NCBI RefSeq assembly: GCF_000380185.1
Contig: NZ_KB904752.1
Span: 18,473 to 82,472, forward strand
Direction: 5' to 3'
Source of the DNA: Thiofilum flexile DSM 14609
Lineage (GTDB): Bacteria > Pseudomonadota > Gammaproteobacteria > Thiotrichales > Thiotrichaceae
DNA: 64,000 nt
The notes under the pieces were generated by a model, which saw only the letters and a list, made by a program, of their open reading frames with translations, did not search any database and was not told the origin of the DNA. Positions 8,448-18,000 of this stretch are shown here, in pieces (positions within the stretch are counted from its first letter, which is position 1; each line of letters opens with the position of its first letter). Position numbers and translations under genes: made by a program.

Positions 8448-11400
8448 ATGTCTATAAAGTATACTCTCTATTCCTTATCTAGAGGTGGAGGGGGGCGTTT
8501 GTTGCTAAAACCCTTCCTGATAATGTTACTATTTCTTACTTTTTCCCTCAGCAATGCCTATGCTGCTACGACCCTGAGTGGAACGGTCTTTGATGATCCC
8601 AATTATGGTGGGGGCGCTGGGCGCAGCTTAACCACCTCCAGTGGAGTAGGGGTCAGTGGTGCCACCATTGAGTTATACGATGCTACTGGTACGTTAGTGA
8701 CCACGGTAACCAGCGCTGGCGGAGGTGCTTATAACTTTGCGACGGTAGATCCGGGTGATTACTATGTGCGGGTTGTGAGTGATAGCGTGAACTCCAGCCG
8801 CAGTGGTTCAACGGGGGCAGAGCTAGGAGTCATGACCTTCCGCACGGATGGTACAACGGATGTTACCAGTGAAGTCGGGGGACGTAATCCAGCAGTAGCC
8901 GATAGTGCCGCCAATAGTGGTACAGAAACCCTCAACACGACAACGTTTGTTTTATCGGGTGGGGGACAAGCCCAAGCAGTACAACCCATTACCGTTGGAG
9001 CTACACCGATTAGCGGCGTGGACTTTGGTTTTAACTTCAGCACCATCGTCAATACCAATAATGCGGGGCAAGGCTCGTTACGGCAATTTATTCTTAATAG
9101 TAATCTTTTAGCCAATACGGGATTAGATCAAGTAGACAATCCTAGTGATGGCGCACCGGATCCAGCAGCGGGGGTAGAAACCTCCATCTTTATGATTCCG
9201 GGGAGCGGTGCCCATACCATTAGCCTTAGTAGTATTTTACCTACTATTACCGGAGCCGCTACCGCTATCGATGCCAGTACCCAAGATGGAGTGAGCTGTA
9301 GCGCGGCTACTCGTACTTTAACCGTGACCTTAGATGGAACCAGTGCAGGAAGTCTGGTCAGTGGTTTAAATATTGATGCGGCTAATGTCCATGTACGTGG
9401 TATTGCCATTGGTAAGTTTACGGAGTCGGGCATTACAGGGACAGCGAATGGTGATGGCTTAGTCGTGACCTGTAGCAATTTAGGTCTAGCGGCGGATGGT
9501 ACTACACTCCTCACCAATACCTTACACGGTATCCATGCGAAGAGTGGTCTAAGTGGTTTAATCCTCGGCGGTAGCTCGGTAGATGACCGCAATATTATCT
9601 CTGGCAATGCCCGTAATGGAGCCTTTTTAGAGGGGGCTTCTAATGCCATTATTGATCATAACTATATTGGTACCAGTGCGGATGGGTTATCTGCTCGTTC
9701 TAATAATCGCGAGGGAGTTGCTTATGCGGGGATTGTCACATCAGCAGCGGCAGCGACCAATATCATGATTCGCAATAATCTGATTTCTGGTGGTGATATT
9801 ATTACCGGAACAGGGCCGGTTAATGTCACTAGTGGTATTCGTCTAGAGAATTTAAGTAATAATATTACCATTACGGGCAATTTAATTGGTACGAATCCTA
9901 GCGGTACCGCCGCTTTAGCCAATACCGGCTATGGTATTTATATTCAAAATGTCACCGATATCACTATCGGGGGACTCACGGCGGCGGAACGCAATATTAT
10001 TTCGGGGAATGGTAAAGACGGTATTAATACCCGTTTTGGCACCAAACGCCTGAATATTTATGGTAACTACATTGGTGTCGATATTACCGGCACAGTGGCT
10101 CTAGGTAATACGGATAATGGTATTTTCTTAGCCGATACCCAAACCACCAATATTGGTAATGCTGATCCTTCAGGGCGCAATATTATTACCGGCAATAAAA
10201 TCAGCGGTATTCGCAATAGTGCTTCCACCATTACCTCGATCGCGGGTAACTATATCGGGGTGGATGCCACAGGCACAGCAGCGCCAGGTAATACCTTACA
10301 TGGTATTTTCGTACAAAATTCCAGTGATGTGACCATCGGGGGTAGCACGGTAGGGGCACGCAATGTGGTCTCTGGTAATAAAGTGATTGGTATTTTCATG
10401 CAAAATATTAACGCTGCCACTACTACTACTACCCGCATCGAAGGCAACTATATTGGTCTATTACCCGATGGGGATACTGCAGCCGGTAATACTCAGTCAG
10501 GGATTGAAAGCTCGTGGTCTGCAGGTACATTAACCGGCAATGTGATTCATAACAATGTTATTTCAGGCAATAAGACGCGCGGGATTCACCCTGTGAATAG
10601 TGCCAGTACTACTATTACTAATAATATTATCGGTTTAAATGCGGCAGGTACGGCTGCCCGTCCAAACATAGAGCATGGGATTGATATTGATATCGCTGCC
10701 AGTGATTTATTGATCGAGAACAATGTTATTTCAGGGAATACTAAATCGGGTATTCGGGTGTTCACGGGTACGGCTACGAACGGGCGGATTATTAATAATC
10801 GGATTGGTGTGGGTGTTGATGGTGTTACCGCTTTTGGCAATAGTATTTCAGGGATTTTGATCGACGGCGCTACGGGTATTACGGTGGGCGGCAGTGGGGC
10901 AACCGATTCCAATATTATTGCTTATAATACAGGCGATGCCGTATCTCTCACTGGTACGGGTAGCAAGGCGAATATTATTAGTCGCAATATCATGTTTGCG
11001 AATACAAACCTAGGTATCGATTTAGATGATAATAATGTCACCCTTAATGATGGTAGTGCGCTCAGCACCGGAGCCAATGAGGGCTTGAACTTCCCACAAT
11101 TCAAACAAGTTACCTTATTAGGTGGCAATTTAACCGTAAATGGTTGTGCGCCTGCGGGGGCTACTATTGAGCTATTTGAGGCCGATGTATCACCGACTTC
11201 TGGCTCTGGCGTGGCAGCAGGCTCGAATCAAATAGGGCGTACGCTAGATTATGGTGAGGGTGAGCGTTATTTAGCGACCTTTGTCGAGGGTGTGGGTGAG
11301 GAAACACCGACTACTACCATTGACTGCGCAACATTGACCGATACAGATGCGAATAATGCTACCGGAATGAGTGTGTTCCAATGGACGATACCAGTTCCTA

Positions 11401-14400
11401 GCAATGTTGTATTAGGGGATAAGCTAACCGCAACTTCAACGATTGCGGCCTCTGGGACTTCAGAGTTTTCCAGTGTTTCATCAGTAGTTTTAGGTAATGT
11501 CGCTCCGGTGATTACCAGTGATGGTGGGGGAGCTACTGCTGCTCTATCTGTAGCTGAAAATCAAACCGCAGTGACTACAGTAACCGCTACCGATGCGAAC
11601 CCTACTGATACTTTGACTTACTCTGTTAACGGAGGAGCGGATGCGGCTAAGTTTGCTATTAATGCATCTACTGGCGTATTGACTTTTGTTACTGCTCCAG
11701 ACTTTGAAAATCCGACCGATGCCGATACGAATAATACCTATCTAGTACAAGTGACGGTAGACGATGGCAATGGCGGGACAACCATTCAAGACCTCACTAT
11801 CACTGTAACGGATGCTGCCGAAAATGTAGCACCTGTGATTAGTAGTGATGGCGGAACTGCAACGGCTGCCTTGTCAGTTGCTGAAAATCAAACCGCTGTT
11901 ACCACAGTAACCGCAACCGATGCGAACCCTACCGATACTCTAACTTACTCCATTACTGGTGGAGCCGATTCAGCTAAGTTTGCGATTGATACAAATACGG
12001 GGGTACTGACCTTCACTACCGCACCTGACTTTGAAAATCCGACCGATGCTGATACTAATAATACCTATCTGGTTCAAGTGACTGTATCTGATGGTAATGG
12101 CGGTACAGATATCCAAGATATCACTGTGACCGTAACCGATGTTGCGGAAAATGTGGCACCTGATATCACTAGTGATGGCGGAACTGCTACCGCTGCTCTA
12201 TCTGTAGCTGAAAATCAAACCGCAGTGACTACTGTCGCCGCAACGGATGCAAATGGTGATACCTTAACTTACTCCATTAGTGGTGGAACCGATGCGGCTA
12301 AGTTTGCGATTGATACAAATACGGGGGTACTGACCTTCACTACCGCACCTGACTTTGAAAATCCGACCGATGCTGATACTAATAATACCTATTTGGTACA
12401 AGTGACTGTATCTGATGGTAATGGTGGGACTGATGTTCAGGATATAACCGTCACTGTTACAGATGTTGCGGAAAATGTGGCACCTGATATCACTAGTGAT
12501 GGCGGAACTGCTACCGCTGCTCTATCTGTAGCTGAAAATCAAACGGCAGTTACTACGGTTACGGCAACCGATGCGAATCCGACCGATACTCTAACTTACT
12601 CCATTAGTGGTGGAACCGATGCGGCTAAGTTTGCGATTGATACAAATACGGGGGTACTGACCTTCATTACCGCACCGGACTTTGAAAATCCAACCGATGC
12701 TGATACCAATAATGCGTATGAAGTACAAGTGACTGTATCTGATAACAATGGTGGCACAGATATCCAAGATATCACTGTGACGGTAACGGATGTTGCGGAA
12801 AACATTGCTCCGGTAATTACCAGTGATGGAGGCGGTGCGACGGCAGCACTCAGTGTTCCTGAGGGTACAGCAACGGTGACTACTGTAGTAGCAACAGATG
12901 CAAATCCTACTGATACCTTGACTTACTCTATTAGTGGGGGCGTCGATGCGGCATTGTTTGGTATTGACGCAAGTACGGGGGTATTAATCTTTAATACTAT
13001 TCCTAATTTCACAACCCCGACTGATGCGGATAGCAATAATGTTTACGAGGTGCAAGTGAGCGTTTCGGATGGTCAGGCTACGGCGGTGCAGGATTTGACT
13101 GTGACGGTGACGGATGTCTCGGTACAGGTACTAGAGTATACCGTGCGTCGTGCTGTGGATGGGCGTTATCATGTCTATATGCGTCCGACTATAGATCCGG
13201 TATTAGGCCCTAATCTAAGCTTTACTGGACAGATTACGCTCACCGTTCCAACGGGCGTAGGTGCTAATCAATTTATGGTGAATGATTTGCAAACGGCTGT
13301 ACCGGGTGTGACATGGGCAATGAATTCACGGGCAAATGCGCCTACCGAAAGCAGTGGCACGGATTACCTATCCTTTAACTTCACTCCGAATGGTACGAAT
13401 CTATTTAACTGGCAAGCGGGCGTAGAGTTGGAGGTATTTAACTTTACTAATCCGAATGCCTGCGTGGGGGTTGTGGCAGTAATGGAGGATGCTGATCCGT
13501 TTAATGCGCAACCTAACTCCGTCGGTTCAGTGCCAGGGAATCAATTTACCAATACCGGCTGGGGTTCACCTACTGATAATAATTACCTCGCTAATTATGG
13601 TAGCCCAGTTGATTGTGTGAATAATGTTCCTCCGGTTATTAACAGCGATGGTGGAGGTGCTACAGCGGCACTCTCAATGGTTGAAAACCAAACTGCAGTG
13701 ACTACCGTAACCGCAACCGATGCCAATACGACTGATACCTTAACCTACTCTATTAGTGGTGGGGCAGATGCGGCGAAGTTTGCGATTGATGCGACTACTG
13801 GTGTATTAAGCTTTGTTACAGCACCAAGCTTTGCTACTCCAACGGATGCGGATACTAATAATGTGTATGAGGTGCAAGTCACCGTAACCGATAGTAGTGC
13901 TAATACGGCGGTGCAAGATATTAGTGTAACGATCACTAGTACACCTGCTGGGGTAGTCGTGCAAGTACGTGGTTTCTTGCAAGGGCCGTTTAATGGTTCT
14001 ACTAGCTTAATGGAGGATAGTTTACGCACACTCAATCTTATCCCTAGTGCACAGCCTTATACGATGGCACCCTTTGCTTATACCGGAACAGAGTCAGCGG
14101 ATAATACTTTGCTGGCGGTCAGTGGTAATGATGCAATAGTGGATTGGGTATTGGTAGAGTTGCGCGATGCAGCTAGCCCAACGACTATCTTGGCGCAACA
14201 GGCAGCACTTTTACAACGGGATGGCGATGTGGTAAGGCCAGATACTGGCAGTGTAGACCTAACCTTCTCTAGTATAAGTGCAGGGAATTACTATGTATCT
14301 TTACGCCATCGCAATCATCTTGGTGTTATAAGTGCTAGTGCCTTGCCGTTGAGTTCTACTCCGACTATGGTCGACTTCATCCAACTCAGTACAGCAGTCA

Positions 14401-14729
14401 TGGGGACTAATCCGCGCATGCAGGCGGCAGGTCTAGCACTGATGTGGGCTGGGGATGCCAATCGGACGAGTCAGGTTATTGCAAGTGGTCCGAATAATGA
14501 CACTAGCGATATCTTAGGTGTGGTGTTGATGGCGGTGAATAATACCCTGCTCAACAGCAACTTTAGACTCGATGGCTATCAAGTAACGGACTTAGATCTG
14601 AATGGTTCCACTTTATTTGCCGGCCCTAGTAACGATACTAACTTGGTGATTGGTAATGTGTTAGTGCACCCAGGGAATAGTACCTACTCAGCTAATTTCG
14701 TGATACAGGGAGGTATTCCACAAAATTAA
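8448..14729 (+). CDS. Giant secreted beta-helix/cadherin-repeat protein (2093 aa), paralog A
   Basis: Likely a surface or secreted adhesin-like protein. A signal peptide ends near residue 39 (NAYA|ATTL). An SdrD-B/carboxypeptidase-regulatory-like domain follows (about 40-190; GTVFDDPNYGGGAG). The NNAGQGSLRQFIL motif near 205 introduces a long right-handed beta-helix (about 210-870) built of NxISGN and NYIGxxxxGTAALGN coils. Six cadherin-like repeats of about 108 aa start near 1017, 1125, 1232, 1341, 1449 and 1724. Between repeats five and six lies a domain of about 165 aa (VLEYTVRRAVDGRYHVYMRP). The C-terminal module (about 1834-2093) is shared with three other proteins here. No strong Shine-Dalgarno is visible. 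Ligand and anchoring are unknown. Confidence 0.85.
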   Translation: MSIKYTLYSLSRGGGGRLLLKPFLIMLLFLTFSLSNAYAATTLSGTVFDDPNYGGGAGRSLTTSSGVGVSGATIELYDATGTLVTTVTSAGGGAYNFATVDPGDYYVRVVSDSVNSSRSGSTGAELGVMTFRTDGTTDVTSEVGGRNPAVADSAANSGTETLNTTTFVLSGGGQAQAVQPITVGATPISGVDFGFNFSTIVNTNNAGQGSLRQFILNSNLLANTGLDQVDNPSDGAPDPAAGVETSIFMIPGSGAHTISLSSILPTITGAATAIDASTQDGVSCSAATRTLTVTLDGTSAGSLVSGLNIDAANVHVRGIAIGKFTESGITGTANGDGLVVTCSNLGLAADGTTLLTNTLHGIHAKSGLSGLILGGSSVDDRNIISGNARNGAFLEGASNAIIDHNYIGTSADGLSARSNNREGVAYAGIVTSAAAATNIMIRNNLISGGDIITGTGPVNVTSGIRLENLSNNITITGNLIGTNPSGTAALANTGYGIYIQNVTDITIGGLTAAERNIISGNGKDGINTRFGTKRLNIYGNYIGVDITGTVALGNTDNGIFLADTQTTNIGNADPSGRNIITGNKISGIRNSASTITSIAGNYIGVDATGTAAPGNTLHGIFVQNSSDVTIGGSTVGARNVVSGNKVIGIFMQNINAATTTTTRIEGNYIGLLPDGDTAAGNTQSGIESSWSAGTLTGNVIHNNVISGNKTRGIHPVNSASTTITNNIIGLNAAGTAARPNIEHGIDIDIAASDLLIENNVISGNTKSGIRVFTGTATNGRIINNRIGVGVDGVTAFGNSISGILIDGATGITVGGSGATDSNIIAYNTGDAVSLTGTGSKANIISRNIMFANTNLGIDLDDNNVTLNDGSALSTGANEGLNFPQFKQVTLLGGNLTVNGCAPAGATIELFEADVSPTSGSGVAAGSNQIGRTLDYGEGERYLATFVEGVGEETPTTTIDCATLTDTDANNATGMSVFQWTIPVPSNVVLGDKLTATSTIAASGTSEFSSVSSVVLGNVAPVITSDGGGATAALSVAENQTAVTTVTATDANPTDTLTYSVNGGADAAKFAINASTGVLTFVTAPDFENPTDADTNNTYLVQVTVDDGNGGTTIQDLTITVTDAAENVAPVISSDGGTATAALSVAENQTAVTTVTATDANPTDTLTYSITGGADSAKFAIDTNTGVLTFTTAPDFENPTDADTNNTYLVQVTVSDGNGGTDIQDITVTVTDVAENVAPDITSDGGTATAALSVAENQTAVTTVAATDANGDTLTYSISGGTDAAKFAIDTNTGVLTFTTAPDFENPTDADTNNTYLVQVTVSDGNGGTDVQDITVTVTDVAENVAPDITSDGGTATAALSVAENQTAVTTVTATDANPTDTLTYSISGGTDAAKFAIDTNTGVLTFITAPDFENPTDADTNNAYEVQVTVSDNNGGTDIQDITVTVTDVAENIAPVITSDGGGATAALSVPEGTATVTTVVATDANPTDTLTYSISGGVDAALFGIDASTGVLIFNTIPNFTTPTDADSNNVYEVQVSVSDGQATAVQDLTVTVTDVSVQVLEYTVRRAVDGRYHVYMRPTIDPVLGPNLSFTGQITLTVPTGVGANQFMVNDLQTAVPGVTWAMNSRANAPTESSGTDYLSFNFTPNGTNLFNWQAGVELEVFNFTNPNACVGVVAVMEDADPFNAQPNSVGSVPGNQFTNTGWGSPTDNNYLANYGSPVDCVNNVPPVINSDGGGATAALSMVENQTAVTTVTATDANTTDTLTYSISGGADAAKFAIDATTGVLSFVTAPSFATPTDADTNNVYEVQVTVTDSSANTAVQDISVTITSTPAGVVVQVRGFLQGPFNGSTSLMEDSLRTLNLIPSAQPYTMAPFAYTGTESADNTLLAVSGNDAIVDWVLVELRDAASPTTILAQQAALLQRDGDVVRPDTGSVDLTFSSISAGNYYVSLRHRNHLGVISASALPLSSTPTMVDFIQLSTAVMGTNPRMQAAGLALMWAGDANRTSQVIASGPNNDTSDILGVVLMAVNNTLLNSNFRLDGYQVTDLDLNGSTLFAGPSNDTNLVIGNVLVHPGNSTYSANFVIQGGIPQN
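12141..12544 (+). repeat. Near-identical intragenic cadherin DNA repeats
   Basis: The 80 bp at 12141-12220 recur identically at 12465-12544, an offset of 324 bp (108 codons, one cadherin-like repeat). A second block, starting at 12271 and 12598, is also nearly identical over more than 100 bp. Such DNA-level identity inside a repeat-protein gene implies recent in-frame expansion or gene conversion. Confidence 0.8.
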
Positions 14730-14754
14730 TAAATAGTTACTGTTCTGAGAAACT

Positions 14755-14790
14755 AAAAAGCCACCTCTGAATTAGAGGTGGCTTTTTTTA
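14755..14790 (+). terminator. Rho-independent terminator after beta-helix paralog A
   Basis: Fourteen-base-pair stem (14755-14768 with 14774-14787; core GCCACCTCT), 5-nt loop, T run. A similar hairpin follows paralog B. Confidence 0.92.
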
Positions 14791-14917
14791 TTGGATAATT
14801 AGCTAATCAACAGTAAGAGATATTATTTTTATTGATAATAATATAACCAATACCGAAGTTAATTTGTTTGAGTGTTTATCTGGCAATTTTAATGCTTAAT
14901 AGCAGTCTTTTTTCTGT

Positions 14918-14963
14918 ATTAAAAACAAGCTTGCTTATAAGTTTTAAATATGGCAATTTAATA
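14918..14963 (+). promoter_or_regulatory. Duplicated upstream block, copy 2
   Basis: Identical to 8288-8333. The region 14964-15070 also matches the copy-1 leader, including the final ACTCTGGGTAAAAAATAT before the start codon. The rest of the 340-bp gap after the terminator is AT-rich with no ORF. Confidence 0.5.
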
Positions 14964-15070
14964 TAGAAGTGTCACTTGGTTTTAATATATTTATATTAAA
15001 AATATATCAGAATCAAAATAAATAGCCTGATGAAAATAATTTAAAATTATAACTCTGGGTAAAAAATATC

Positions 15071-18000
15071 ATGTCTATAAAATATACTCTCTATCCCTTT
15101 TTCAGAGGTGGTGGGGGTCATTTTTCTCTCAAACCCTCCTTTCTTATCTTACTGCTGCTTACCTTTTTCCTCAGCAATGCCTATGCTGCCACGACCTTGA
15201 GTGGAACGGTCTTTGATGATCCCAATTATGGTGGGGGAGCCGGACGCAGCTTAGCCACTTCCAGTGGATTAGGGGTCAGTGGTGCCACCATTGAGTTATA
15301 CGATGCTACTGGTACGCTAGTGACTACGGTAACCAGCGCCGGTGGGGGCGCTTATAACTTTGCGACGGTAGATCCGGGTGATTACTATGTGCGGGTTGTG
15401 AGTGATTCAGTAAACGCCAGCCGCAGTGGTTCAACGGGTGCCGAGCTAGGGGTGATGACCTTCCGCACTGATGGTACTACAGATGTCACTAGTGAAGTGG
15501 GGGGGCGCAATCCCGCTGTAGCCGATAGTGCCGCCAATAGTGGTACAGAAACCCTCAACACGACAACGTTTGTTTTATCGGGTGGGGGACAAGCCCAAGC
15601 AGTACAACCCATTACGGTTGGAGCCACACCGATTAGCGGCGTGGACTTTGGTTTTAACTTCAGCACCATCGTCAATACCAATAATGCGGGGCAAGGTTCG
15701 TTACGGCAATTTATTCTTAATAGCAATCTCTTAGCCAATACTGGCCTCGATCAAGTAGATAATCCCAGTGATGGCGCACCGGATCCAGCGGCGGGGGTAG
15801 AAACCTCCATCTTTATGATTCCGGGGAGCGGTGCCCATACCATTAGCCTTAGTAGTATTTTACCTACTATTACCGGAGCGGCTACCGCTATCGATGCCAG
15901 TACCCAAGACGGGGTGAGCTGTAGCGCGGCTACTCGTACTTTAACCGTGACCTTAGATGGAACCAGTGCAGGAAGTCTGGTCAGTGGTTTAAACATTGAT
16001 GCAGCTAATGTCCATGTGCGTGGTATTGCGATTGGTAAGTTTACGGAGTCGGGTATTACAGGGACAGCGAATGCCGATGGCTTAGTCGTGACCTGTAGCA
16101 ATTTAGGGTTAGCTGCCGATGGGACTACACTCCTAACTAATACCTTACACGGTATCCATGCTAAGAGTGGTCTAAGTGGTTTAATCCTCGGCGGTAGCTC
16201 GGTAGATGACCGCAATATTATCTCTGGTAATGGACGCAATGGAGCCTTTTTAGAAGGGGCTTCTAATGCCATTATTGATCATAACTATATTGGTACCAGT
16301 GCGGATGGCTTGTCGGCTCGTTCTAATAATCAGGAGGGAGCCGCAACATATGGTGGGGTTGCCACCTCAACCGTAGCCGCCACCAATATTATGATCCGTA
16401 ATAACCTGATTTCAGGGGGGAGTATTATTGTAGGGATTAATGTTACCAGCGGTATTCGTTTAGAGAATTTAAGTAATAATATTACCGTGACCGGTAACTT
16501 GATCGGTACTAATCCTAGTGGTACAGCCGCTTTAGCGAATAGTGGTTATGGTATTTATATTCAAAATGCCACCGATATCACTATCGGGGGACTCACCGTA
16601 GCCGAGCGCAATATTATTTCGGGGAATGGTAGAGATGGTATTAATACTCGTTTTGGTACCAAACGGGTCAATATCTATGGTAACTATATCGGGGTGGACA
16701 TTACCGGAGCGGTTGCATTGGGTAATACCGATAATGGTATTTTCTTAGCCGATACCCAAACCACCAATATTGGTAATGCGGATCCTTCAGGGCGCAATAT
16801 TATTACTGGCAATAAAATCAGCGGTATTCGCAATAGTGCTTCTACCATTACCACGATCGCGGGTAACTATATTGGGGTAGATGCTTCGGGTACAGCAGCA
16901 CTGGGGAATACCTTACACGGTATTTATGTACAAAACTCCATCGATGTAACCATTGGGGGGAGTACGGTAGGGGCACGTAATGTGGTCTCTGGTAATAAAA
17001 CGATTGGTATCTTCCTGCAAAACAGCTCGTCTACCGCGACCACTACTGCCCGCATCGAAGGTAACTATATTGGCCTATTACCCGATGGGGATACCGCAGC
17101 CGGTAATACTCAATCAGGGATTGAAAGCGCGTGGTCTGTGGGGACACTAACCGGCAATGTGATTCACAATAACGTCATTTCTGCGAATAAAACCCGTGGA
17201 ATTCATCCTGTGAATAGTGCCAATACCACGATTACCAATAATATCGTGGGTTTAAATGCGGCGGGTACGGCGGCTCGTCCAAATCTTGAGCATGGTATTG
17301 ATATTGATATCGCCGCCAGTAATTTATTGATCGAGAACAATATTGTTTCGGGCAATACCAAGGCCGGTATTCATGTGCTTTCAGGTACGGCTACCAATAG
17401 TCGAATTATAAATAATAAGATCGGTGTGGCAGGTGATGGAGTAACAGCATTTGGTAATGGAATGTCTGGGGTATGGTTAGAGGGTACTAACAGTGTCACC
17501 GTGGGCGGCAGTGGCGCAACCGATGCGAATATTATTGCCCATAACACGGGCGATGGCGTGTCGCTGAGTGGCACCAATAATAAAATGAACATTATTAGTC
17601 GCAATATGATCTTTGCGAATAGTAATCTAGGGATTGATTTAGATAAAAATAATGTCACCCTCAATGATGGCAGTGCGCTTAGTACCGGAGCCAATGAGGG
17701 ACTGAATTTCCCGCAATTTAAACAGGTGGCTTTGTTAGGTGGTAATTTAACCATAAATGGTTGTGCGCCTGCGGGAGCTACCATTGAGCTATTTGAGGCG
17801 GATGTATCACCCACTTCAAGCTCTGGTGTCGCGGCAGGTTCTAATCAAATAGGCCGTACGCTAGATTATGGTGAGGGGGAACGTTATCTCGCTACCTTTG
17901 TCGAGGGGGTAGGCGAGGAAGTGCCGACTACAGCCATTGACTGTGCCACCTTGACCGATAGTGATGCCAATAATGCTACCGGAATGAGTGTGTTCCAATG

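Noticed and set aside
11498..13100. Regular repeats of about 320 bp that could suggest a repeat array or CRISPR
   Set aside because: They are in-frame cadherin-like domain repeats within one ORF, far too long for CRISPR units.
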